Origin: a virus
Direction: 5' to 3' (one strand)
Length of the DNA: 39,129 bases
Virus record (IMG/VR): IMGVR_UViG_3300034102_002514
Coordinates: 1 to 39,129 of that record
The translations under genes and the position numbers were made by a program. Below, piece after piece: positions 33,203 through 38,459 of this stretch (position 1 is the first letter of the stretch; each line of letters starts with the position of its first letter). The notes beneath the pieces were generated by a model. The model was given only the letters and a program-made list of their open reading frames with translations. It was not told the origin of the DNA and did not search any database.

Positions 33203-35140
33203 ATGAGATTTAGCGAATTCCACCCCGTTGACGAAGCAGCCATGAACCCTGCAGCCTTTGCACAGGCTATTGAGCAGGGCCAAGCCAAGGGCGTGTTGGT
33301 GGGATTTGAATTTGAAGTTTGCATACCACGTGCCACATTTGCTCAAAACAAAAGCACAGAGCACACCGCAGACACAGTGGCCAATACTATACGGTCATAC
33401 CGTGTGTTAATTGACATCAATTTTCAGCAAGTCACCCCTGAAGCATGGGATCAAGTGTTTCATTTGCGACAGCCTGTGAACAATTTCTCTAGCATGACCG
33501 AAGCCTATCAAGGTTATCAAAACGGTTATCTGGATCGATTACGAGAATTGTATAACAAAATTCCTGAAAAACAACGGTTGAAATACAGTGATAACATACT
33601 TGGAATTGCCAAGGACAAAGTAAAAAGACAAGGCTTGAAAAAAACCGATCCTGGTTATGAACTTGCCATACAAAGCGAGTTTGCTGAACTCATGGGACGA
33701 ACAGTTTACTCAAACAACAACAACAACGCCGCAGAACGTGCAGGACGGGCATTACTGGACGCCAGTCGTCAAGATTGGCGAGGTTTGCTGGAATATACAC
33801 TGGGTCAGCCAATTAAAGAAATTGAGAAAAATTTTAACCAGTTGTTTGATTACGATGCTGATCAAGCCTATCGGTTGTTGCAGTTAGAAGATTGGGAAGA
33901 CGACGAATATGGTCAAGAGGTTGAATACCAACAGGCCGCTGAATTTCTAAAACCCATGGTTGAACAGACCATGAGCGCACCGGTACACATATTTCAGGAC
34001 TATCATCAACATCGTAAAAATCTCACTGACTGGTATATCGAACCCGATGGCAGTTTAAATGCCAACGACGACTACGATGCCACGGCAGAGATTGTGAGCC
34101 CACCACTGCCGGCTGCACAGGCTGTGGATGCACTGAAACGTTTTTATGCCATGGCTGGTCAATTGAACTTGTATACCAACAGTTCCACTGGCCTGCACAT
34201 CAATGTCAGCATACCCGACAAGTTAGACGTGTTGAAATTGGCTGTGTTCACTGGTGATCAACATGTGCTACAGCAGTTTGGTAGACAAGACAGTGACTAT
34301 GCGGTGAGTAGTCAGCAGGCCATTGCTGGTAGAGTAGCCGGCGGCTCTCCAGTGTTGAAAACCAAGACAGCAAAAACACCAGGGGTTGTAGGGCAACCAA
34401 AAACACAAACTACCCTGGATGTCAAATCTCTGCAACGAATTGCACAAGATGCCACAGGTGATCACACCGCATCAATCAGCAACAACGGCAAATACATCAG
34501 TTTCCGTCATGCCGGCGGCGATTATCTGCAAGACTACACCAGTGTTTTCAATGTAGTGGGACGTTTTATTCGTGCCATGATCATTGCCTCGGACCCCGCG
34601 ATGTATGCACAGGAATACCAAACCAAGTTGGCCAAGTTGGCCGGCACCAGTCCTGCTGTGTCACAGAGCACAGTGCCTGCAATGGTACAATATATCCGCA
34701 CCAATGGCATGCCTGTGATACAGTTGGATGTCATGCGATTTGGCAAGAAAAGAACCCCGTTGAATCTTGCCATGGACGCCATGGATGGTTATAGTGCCAT
34801 TGCCAACAACAGTGTGATCGTAACTGGTGGCGGCGATGCTACAAGATCTGTGTTGGCCAGCAAAGTACAACGTGAAGAAAGAAAGAAGCAAATTGCAAAG
34901 GCACCGGCAGACAGTTTCTTTTCCATGTTGGTGCTGCCACAGAATTTACGTGAAGTTGAGACGTTTTTAAAGATACAGATCAGACGCAATCCAGACACTA
35001 TTGAAAAACGCGATAGTTGGGAAGATTCGGGTTTGGCTTACTATACCAAGACCACACTGCCTATCACAGATCCCAGAACCCTGGCATTCTTGAAGAGAAT
35101 CTGGGCTGAACATCAACGCTCAAAACCACAACCAAGGTAA
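33203..35140 (+). CDS. amidoligase-like protein (glutamine synthetase/ATP-grasp-like fold)
   Basis: A 645-residue protein from the ATG at 33203; a GTG at 33188 is possible and no ribosome binding site decides between them. GVLVGFEFEVCIP near residue 40 is the ExE strand that binds ATP in amidoligases. DWYIEPDGSL, ATAEIVSPPL, then NSSTGLHINVSIP are the successive conserved blocks of the amidoligase (COOH-NH2 ligase) family. About 150 residues of charged helical sequence are inserted early. It would form an amide bond, on a peptide or small molecule. Larger than typical family members, so another virion-associated role is possible. Confidence 0.65.
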   Translation: MRFSEFHPVDEAAMNPAAFAQAIEQGQAKGVLVGFEFEVCIPRATFAQNKSTEHTADTVANTIRSYRVLIDINFQQVTPEAWDQVFHLRQPVNNFSSMTEAYQGYQNGYLDRLRELYNKIPEKQRLKYSDNILGIAKDKVKRQGLKKTDPGYELAIQSEFAELMGRTVYSNNNNNAAERAGRALLDASRQDWRGLLEYTLGQPIKEIEKNFNQLFDYDADQAYRLLQLEDWEDDEYGQEVEYQQAAEFLKPMVEQTMSAPVHIFQDYHQHRKNLTDWYIEPDGSLNANDDYDATAEIVSPPLPAAQAVDALKRFYAMAGQLNLYTNSSTGLHINVSIPDKLDVLKLAVFTGDQHVLQQFGRQDSDYAVSSQQAIAGRVAGGSPVLKTKTAKTPGVVGQPKTQTTLDVKSLQRIAQDATGDHTASISNNGKYISFRHAGGDYLQDYTSVFNVVGRFIRAMIIASDPAMYAQEYQTKLAKLAGTSPAVSQSTVPAMVQYIRTNGMPVIQLDVMRFGKKRTPLNLAMDAMDGYSAIANNSVIVTGGGDATRSVLASKVQREERKKQIAKAPADSFFSMLVLPQNLREVETFLKIQIRRNPDTIEKRDSWEDSGLAYYTKTTLPITDPRTLAFLKRIWAEHQRSKPQPR

Positions 35141-35156
35141 ATTGATTGCCTCTTGG

Positions 35157-35185
35157 TTGACAACCGCTACAAATAAATATATACT
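35157..35185 (+). promoter_or_regulatory. sigma70-type promoter for the tmRNA
   Basis: TTGACA at 35157-35162 and TATACT at 35180-35185 with a 17-base spacer. Transcription would begin about 35192, at the 5' end of the tmRNA acceptor piece. The promoter lies in the gap after the amidoligase-like gene. Confidence 0.8.
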
Positions 35186-35189
35186 GCAA

Positions 35190-35256
35190 GTTATTGCTGT
35201 ATGAAGCCGAGAGAAAAGTGTTCTGGACGGGGGTGCGAATCCCCCCAGGTCCACCA
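35190..35256 (+). ncRNA. ssrA: circularly permuted tmRNA, acceptor piece (3' tRNA-like part)
   Basis: The T-arm GGGGG-TGCGAAT-CCCCC (35229-35245), acceptor strand CAGGTCC (35246-35252), discriminator A and encoded CCA (35254-35256) form the 3' end of a tmRNA. The acceptor strand pairs with GGGCCTG at 35364-35370, 7 bp with the G3-U70 wobble that marks alanine identity. TGCTGT at 35195-35200 is complementary to ACAGCA at 35405-35410 in the coding piece (helix P2). The 5' end is estimated from the promoter. Confidence 0.85.
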
Positions 35257-35267
35257 AAAGGATAATT

Positions 35268-35375
35268 ATGAAACATAGATATACCGCATTGTGTCCAACC
35301 TGTTTTATTAGATTTGAATGGGTGAAGGACAAAGGGTTAACAAAACATAAGTGTCTTTCTGATGGGCCTGCATAG
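35268..35375 (+). CDS. 35-residue CxxC/HxC mini-protein inside the tmRNA intervening segment
   Basis: ATG at 35268 with AAAAGGATAATT upstream; stop TAG at 35373-35375. It reads MKHRYTALCPTCFIRFEWVK and then ends DKGLTKHKCLSDGPA. C9, C12 and the late H/C pair (HKC) form a possible zinc-knuckle. The last four codons overlap the first bases of the tmRNA coding piece (35364 onward). It may be translated before processing or be a chance ORF in a spacer that otherwise has no known content. Confidence 0.5.
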   Translation: MKHRYTALCPTCFIRFEWVKDKGLTKHKCLSDGPA

Positions 35376-35500
35376 TTTCGACAGGGCAACAAGTAACAGA
35401 GTGGACAGCACGGTAGGCGATGACCGTTAATCAAGCAAAAAACGTAAACGCAAACGACGAACTGTTCGCATTGGCAGCCTAAACACTGCCTAGGGTAAGA
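35364..35500 (+). ncRNA. ssrA: circularly permuted tmRNA, coding piece
   Basis: It begins with the acceptor strand GGGCCTG and the conserved TTTCGACAGG region. Hairpin CGGT-ACCG (35411-35425) resembles pseudoknot 1. The tag frame at 35450-35482 reads Ala-Asn-Asp-Glu-Leu-Phe-Ala-Leu-Ala-Ala-stop, so the full tag is probably AANDELFALAA with the charged Ala. GGCAG/CTGCC (35474-35490) encloses the stop codon as helix 5. It rescues stalled ribosomes; the ALAA end targets tagged peptides to ClpXP. The gene order acceptor-intervening-coding defines permutation. The 3' end is approximate. Confidence 0.88.
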
Positions 35501-35523
35501 CATACCTCGTAACAGAAACTCAG

Positions 35524-35548
35524 AACCCGCTTCGGCGGGTTTCTCTTC
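35524..35548 (+). terminator. intrinsic terminator after tmRNA
   Basis: AACCCGC (35524-35530), loop TTCG, GCGGGTT (35535-35541), then TCTCTTC. The stem is strong with a stable TTCG loop; the T-run is weak, so termination may be partial. Confidence 0.65.
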
Positions 35549-35561
35549 AATAAATATCTCA

Positions 35562-36158
35562 ATGATAGTTTACATACACGGTGCGTCAGCCACAGCAGAA
35601 AGTTTCACACACATTAGACAGTTTGTGCGAGATCACACAGAAGAATCCGATGTTGCATTAGAATACAACAGCGAAGCAGGATTTGAACACAACCTGGCTG
35701 CAATGAAAGGCCAGTTGGACGATGAGGAACGACTGTTCTTTGTGAGTCACAGTCTGGGCGGTATCTATGCCCTGCACCTGGCCAACTATTACAGTGAAAC
35801 CACAGTGGGCGGTGTGAGCCTGAGCACACCCTATGGTGGCAGCAAACAAGCAGACTATGCACGTTACTTCTTGCCGTTCAATCGGCTGATGAAAGACATT
35901 GGACCTGCAAGTCGTCCCATGGCCGACGCCAAAAAGTTACCAGCACCCCCAAACTGGACACAAGTTGTCACAACCCGTGGTGCCAGTCCCTGGATACAAG
36001 AGCCCAATGATGGTGTGGTCACAATAGAAAGTCAACAATATCGTACGGACTTTGAACTGGTGGAACTTCCGCTAAACCACTACGAAGTTGTGATCAGTAA
36101 CACCGTGGTCGAAATCATCTTGGATCGCATTGGGCAAGTGCTTGGAAAAAAGTCTTGA
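35562..36158 (+). CDS. alpha/beta hydrolase
   Basis: A 198-residue protein beginning MIVYIHGASATAESFTHIRQF (HG oxyanion region). LFFVSHSLGGIYALHLANYY holds the nucleophile elbow SHSLGG with Ser in a variant of GxSxG. QEPNDGVVTIES gives a candidate Asp and LNHYEVVISN the catalytic His. It resembles short lipase/esterase proteins. It follows the tmRNA terminator, and no clear ribosome binding site is visible upstream of the ATG. A role in lysis or lipid ester cleavage cannot be decided. Confidence 0.8.
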   Translation: MIVYIHGASATAESFTHIRQFVRDHTEESDVALEYNSEAGFEHNLAAMKGQLDDEERLFFVSHSLGGIYALHLANYYSETTVGGVSLSTPYGGSKQADYARYFLPFNRLMKDIGPASRPMADAKKLPAPPNWTQVVTTRGASPWIQEPNDGVVTIESQQYRTDFELVELPLNHYEVVISNTVVEIILDRIGQVLGKKS

Positions 36159-36183
36159 CACCTTGTCAACAATAATATATACT
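36155..36183 (+). promoter_or_regulatory. sigma70-type promoter for the tRNA-CTA segment
   Basis: TTGACA at 36155-36160 and TATACT at 36178-36183, spacer 17 bases. The -35 overlaps the end of the hydrolase gene. The transcript would carry the 29-residue membrane ORF, the CTA tRNA and the downstream amber-containing gene. Confidence 0.8.
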
Positions 36184-36200
36184 ACACACAAGGAACAACA

Positions 36201-36290
36201 ATGGAAATTGCAATACTTTTACTGTCAGTGGTGTTTGGCGGCGCTATCTTAGTAGCCGGTGCAGCATTCATTATTGCAGTATTAAAATAA
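36201..36290 (+). CDS. 29-residue membrane peptide
   Basis: A tiny ORF, MEIAILLLSVVFGGAILVAG ending in AAFIIAVLK, almost entirely one transmembrane helix with a positive C-terminal end. It has AAGGAACAAC before the ATG and its own promoter. It may be a small membrane effector of the kind found in phages (lysis or entry related); no homologue is recognised. Confidence 0.5.
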   Translation: MEIAILLLSVVFGGAILVAGAAFIIAVLK

Positions 36291-36297
36291 TACACCG

Positions 36298-36374
36298 GCG
36301 ATGGTAGCCCATAAGGTAAGGGCGGTTGCCTCTAAAACAATCGGTAGTGGGTTCGATTCCCATCCATCGCACCA
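36298..36374 (+). tRNA. tRNA with CTA anticodon (amber suppressor)
   Basis: A complete cloverleaf with acceptor GCGATGG/CCATCGC, D-stem GCCC/GGGC, anticodon arm GTTGC-CTCTAAA-ACAAT (one C31-A39 mismatch), T-arm with TTCGATT, discriminator A and encoded CCA. U33 is followed by CTA, which reads UAG. No sense codon is read by CUA. The amino acid is unknown; Gln is one-base related but the body does not settle it. It lies upstream of a gene with an in-frame TAG (36614). Confidence 0.8.
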
Positions 36375-36389
36375 AATTAGGAAATAGAG

Positions 36390-36581
36390 ATGAGCAAAGG
36401 TACAAGACCCAGACCCAGCGTGGTCAGCCAACAAGAACTGGCTGCACGCCATGAAGCAATTTTTGGCAAGAAGCCACCAAAGGAACGCTATGTTCCGCCG
36501 CCCTTGCCCGCAGAATTGGCAGGACCCAGTTCTTTTGAACAGCAGTTGGGTGTGGCCAAACTTCCACCTGGAAGAACTTGA
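36390..36581 (+). CDS. small hypothetical protein
   Basis: A 63-residue basic, proline-rich protein, MSKGTRPRPSVVSQQELAAR and then EAIFGKKPPKERYVPPPLP. Probably disordered. It has a TAGGAAATAG site before the ATG. It lies between the CTA tRNA and the amber-containing gene. No function assigned. Confidence 0.6.
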   Translation: MSKGTRPRPSVVSQQELAARHEAIFGKKPPKERYVPPPLPAELAGPSSFEQQLGVAKLPPGRT

Positions 36582-36607
36582 GTAAATATTTTAAAGGAGA
36601 TAGTAAA

Positions 36608-37162
36608 ATGAAATAGATTGAATATGCATGTAAAGACTTGGTGTTTCACTTCAACAAAGGACACCTAGCCGATGAGACCATACCAATGTGGGTCGTTAAA
36701 GCACATGGCGTCACGTTCTACGTCAATCACGTCACAGCAGATATGCCTTGGAGCACCAAGGAAACCCCTGGCAATGAAAAGACCAAGGGCAGTATCAAAT
36801 TTAAAAAGTGTAAGTTAACCATTGATCCAGACAACAATGCCACGATCTCACGGTTAGGCATTGCTGATGCTTGGCTGAAGCATCCTGAACGGCGTGCTGG
36901 TCGTATCATATTCCCATATGGTGGTAAGATGCATCGTGCATTGAGTGAGGGCGAGTTTGAGCACAGCAAATTCAAGAACGTGGAGGGCAGTTGTGGCAGT
37001 TCATTTGTCATCTGTGATTTACGCGACGAGCGTGAACTCACATTTGCTGGTATCAAGTATGCCACCTATTTTCGAATCCTTGCCGCCAACGAGCATTACT
37101 ATCAAGCCTATGACAGTGACAACACAATTTGGGAACAAGATGAGGAAGAATTGGATGAATAA
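36608..37162 (+). CDS. conserved phage protein with in-frame amber codon at position 3
   Basis: AAAGGAGA at ideal spacing precedes ATG AAA TAG; the same frame then continues open as IEYACKDLVFHFNKGH and on to the TAA at 37162, a 184-residue product if TAG is read. The body (for example MWVVKAHGVTFYVNHV and TKGSIKFKKCKLTIDPD) resembles a conserved hypothetical protein of T4-like marine phages. Without readthrough, initiation would need TTG at 36638, GTG at 36641 or ATG at 36686, none with a good ribosome binding site. Alternatively ATG-AAA-TAG is a two-codon minigene or a sequence error. Function unknown. Confidence 0.65.
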
Positions 37163-37175
37163 CGCCAGAAAAATG

Positions 37176-37204
37176 TTGACTTTTTCTTCACTGTCATATA
37201 TAAT
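37176..37204 (+). promoter_or_regulatory. sigma70-type promoter, leaderless layout
   Basis: TTGACT at 37176-37181 and TATAAT at 37199-37204 with a 17-base spacer. The next ATG (37210) is only 5 bases beyond, so the transcript should start at or beside the start codon. The same layout occurs at 23127-23162. Confidence 0.75.
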
Positions 37205-37209
37205 ACACT

Positions 37210-37308
37210 ATGAACAAGCAACTCGCCCAACTGTCCTTTGAGATACCCTCACATGATTATCGTGAGGCGCTGGCCTATATCTTAAACAGCGGGAGCAGTG
37301 GTACCTAA
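37210..37308 (+). CDS. 32-residue leaderless mini-ORF
   Basis: MNKQLAQLSFEIPSHDYREA followed by LAYILNSGSSGT. It is placed directly at the predicted transcription start of a consensus promoter and ends 23 bases before an intrinsic terminator, so it occupies its own short transcript of about 150 bases. The transcript could equally act as a small regulatory RNA. No homologue recognised. Confidence 0.45.
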   Translation: MNKQLAQLSFEIPSHDYREALAYILNSGSSGT

Positions 37309-37331
37309 AACAAAAGTACTACTCAAGCAAA

Positions 37332-37360
37332 AACCCGCTTTCTAGGCGGGTTTTTCTTTT
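37332..37360 (+). terminator. intrinsic terminator
   Basis: AACCCGC (37332-37338), 7-base loop, GCGGGTT (37346-37352), then a T-rich tract to 37360. It separates the amber-gene/mini-ORF transcript from the tRNA array. The stem sequence is the same as in the tmRNA terminator. Confidence 0.85.
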
Positions 37361-37365
37361 TGTGC

Positions 37366-37394
37366 TAGACCAATAATGGGATAGATGTTATACT
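37366..37394 (+). promoter_or_regulatory. promoter for the tRNA array
   Basis: TAGACC (37366-37371) and TATACT (37389-37394) with a 17-base spacer, directly after the terminator. Downstream lie two copies of GAGACTAGTT (37395-37404 and 37425-37434) before the first structured RNA. Confidence 0.6.
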
Positions 37395-37461
37395 AGAGAC
37401 TAGTTAGAAAACAGCACAGTCGATCGAGACTAGTTGTAAGGTTCGTTAAAAAGATAATTGT

Positions 37462-37497
37462 CATATAGCCCCTGTTTAAGTTACAGGGTACTATATG
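37462..37497 (+). ncRNA. leader hairpin of the tRNA array
   Basis: CATATAG (37462-37468) pairs perfectly with CTATATG (37491-37497), and CCCTG/CAGGG form an inner stem. The 3' arm CTATATG can pair instead with CATATAG at 37568-37574, so this hairpin competes with the next element. Confidence 0.55.
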
Positions 37498-37574
37498 TAA
37501 ACACGCTTCAGCGGGATAGCCCGTGATGGATAGTTCACTGTTTAGTACAGTATCCGAAGTGTGTTTTCATATAG
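37491..37574 (+). ncRNA. structured spacer RNA 1 (three-way junction)
   Basis: An outer stem of CTATATG/CATATAG plus AAACACGCTTC/GAAGTGTGTTT (one G-T) encloses two hairpins, CGGG-ATAG-CCCG and GGATA...TATCC with inner CTGT/ACAG. It ends six bases before tRNA-Glu. I recognise no known RNA family, and it lacks hammerhead core sequences. Confidence 0.55.
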
Positions 37575-37580
37575 TAATTT

Positions 37581-37655
37581 GCACGATTCGTCTATCGGTT
37601 AGGACGCTGCCCTTTCAAGGCGGAAAGACGAGTTCGATTCTCGTATCGTGTACCA
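37581..37655 (+). tRNA. tRNA-Glu(TTC)
   Basis: Acceptor GCACGAT/ATCGTGT (first pair G-T), anticodon arm CTGCC-CTTTCAA-GGCGG, T-loop TTCGATT, encoded CCA. First canonical tRNA of the array. Confidence 0.9.
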
Positions 37656-37782
37656 TATAAAAACACACTTTCAATCTGAATTGACAGATACAAACAACCA
37701 AGGGGATCCGCTGGGTTCATTCCAGGTGCATCCTGAATTGACAGGAACAAGGTTGTAAGGGGAGCCGAGTGTGTTTCTATAT
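37656..37782 (+). ncRNA. structured spacer RNA 2 (multi-branch)
   Basis: AAACACACT (37661-37669) pairs with AGTGTGTTT (37768-37776), the same closing-stem motif as spacer RNA 1, and ATATA/TATAT extends it. Inside are ACAACC/GGTTGT and two hairpins with the identical core CTGAATTGACAG (37676-37687 and 37733-37744). It fills the spacer between tRNA-Glu and tRNA-Tyr. Function unknown. Confidence 0.55.
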
Positions 37783-37792
37783 AGTAAGTTTT

Positions 37793-37878
37793 GGAGACGT
37801 GGCAGAGTGGTTGATTGCACCAGACTGTAAATCTGGCCCCTAAAAAGCGCGGTGGTTCGAATCCATCCGTCTCCACCA
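37793..37878 (+). tRNA. tRNA-Tyr(GTA)
   Basis: A type II tRNA: acceptor GGAGACG/CGTCTCC, anticodon arm CCAGA-CTGTAAA-TCTGG, long variable arm, T-loop TTCGAAT, discriminator A, encoded CCA. Confidence 0.92.
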
Positions 37879-37885
37879 ATTTTGA

Positions 37886-38036
37886 TGTTATAGCCAAGCA
37901 CCGATAAGGTATCGTGTGTGGACGCACATACTATTCGGGTCCAAGCAGCCGGCGACGGATCCTGACATAACTGCATCGGCTTTGACTGGGAAGCACCCAA
38001 CGTCTAAATTAGCGTTCTCGGTGCTTGGCTATAACA
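37886..38036 (+). ncRNA. structured spacer RNA 3 closed by a 19-bp perfect stem
   Basis: TGTTATAGCCAAGCACCGA (37886-37904) is perfectly complementary to 38018-38036, with A-T and G-T pairs beyond. Internal helices include GTGTG/CGCAC, GGGTCC/GGATCC, TGGG/CCCA and AACG/CGTT. It fills the spacer between tRNA-Tyr and tRNA-Asp and has no credible ORF. The length and perfection of the stem argue for a stable processed RNA. Confidence 0.6.
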
Positions 38037-38041
38037 TTTTA

Positions 38042-38116
38042 GGTCTCAAGGTGTTCACGGACGCACACATGCCTGTCACGCATGAGGAGGGGGATCGTTA
38101 CCCCCTGGGACCGCCA
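38042..38116 (+). tRNA. tRNA-Asp(GTC)
   Basis: Acceptor GGTCTCA/TGGGACC, anticodon arm CATGC-CTGTCAC-GCATG, discriminator G (expected for Asp) and encoded CCA. The T-loop is ATCGTTA instead of the canonical TTCRANY, which is unusual. Confidence 0.8.
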
Positions 38117-38122
38117 AGTTTT

Positions 38123-38201
38123 TGCAGACAGTGGAGAGGCGGGCATCTATTGTGCCTAATACTAGTTGCCGCAGAGGTTCGACTCCTCTGGTCTGCACCC
38201 A
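38123..38201 (+). tRNA. tRNA-like unit A1 (no normal anticodon arm)
   Basis: Acceptor TGCAGAC/GTCTGCA and T-arm AGAGG-TTCGACT-CCTCT are canonical. The core is not: a hairpin GGGCA-TCTATTG-TGCCT lies between GGC and AATACTAGTTGCC, leaving no clear D-arm and no U33. The 3' 46 bases are identical to those of unit A2 (38460-38540). The last bases are CCCA. It may be a degenerate tRNA or a tRNA-like RNA. Confidence 0.5.
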
Positions 38202-38205
38202 ATAT

Positions 38206-38276
38206 GCGCTAGATTGATATTGCGAGTTGGATTTGAAGCCAAACGCAGACAGGTTTGATTCCTGTTAGGTGCACCA
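38206..38276 (+). tRNA. divergent tRNA-like unit, possibly Gln(TTG)
   Basis: T-arm ACAGG-TTTGATT-CCTGT and an encoded CCA are clear. The acceptor GCGCTAG/TAGGTGC has an A-A mismatch. The anticodon arm TTGG-ATTTGAAG-CCAA has an 8-base loop, so the anticodon is uncertain (TTG if two bases precede it). The D-arm is short. Confidence 0.4.
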
Positions 38277-38283
38277 AGTTTAT

Positions 38284-38453
38284 GTCTAGTTGGAAATGAA
38301 CGCTAGTAGTGAAACAACACCTTGAACAAGTGTTGCGGAGTGAATGCAAGTAGTTGTCCTGACTGTTCAACCCAAGAGGTGTCAAACCCGTAGATTAAGT
38401 TCCTACGCTCTCGCTCAAGGGATGTTGCTGTGTCGCAACAGCACTAGACTCCA
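38284..38453 (+). ncRNA. structured spacer RNA 4, ending in CCA
   Basis: GTCTAGT (38284-38290) pairs with ACTAGAC (38443-38449), followed by T and CCA, like a tRNA acceptor end. Inside are hairpins CAACAC/GTGTTG, CGTAG/CTACG and TGTTGC/GCAACA. No T-arm is next to the acceptor. At 170 bases it is too long for a plain tRNA and too short for a tRNA plus group I intron. Unidentified. Confidence 0.5.
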
Positions 38454-38459
38454 AGTTTT

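Noticed and set aside
36638-36640. TTG at 36638 as the true start of the amber-containing gene
   Set aside because: No ribosome binding site precedes it, while ATG at 36608 has an excellent one in the same frame; kept only as an alternative.
37395-37434. CRISPR-like repeat from two GAGACTAGTT copies
   Set aside because: Only two 10-base copies with one short spacer and no cas genes; no CRISPR array is present in the window.
37491-37574. Hammerhead ribozyme in the first spacer RNA
   Set aside because: It forms a three-way junction, but the CUGAUGA and GAAA core strands are missing.
37592-38000. Two minus-strand ORFs of 109-111 codons
   Set aside because: They are antisense to tRNA-Glu and tRNA-Tyr and the structured spacers; the GGF.P-like motifs come from tRNA complement.
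38284-38453. tRNA with a group I intron
   Set aside because: Only about 95 bases would be intron, too short for group I, and no intact cloverleaf results from any obvious removal.
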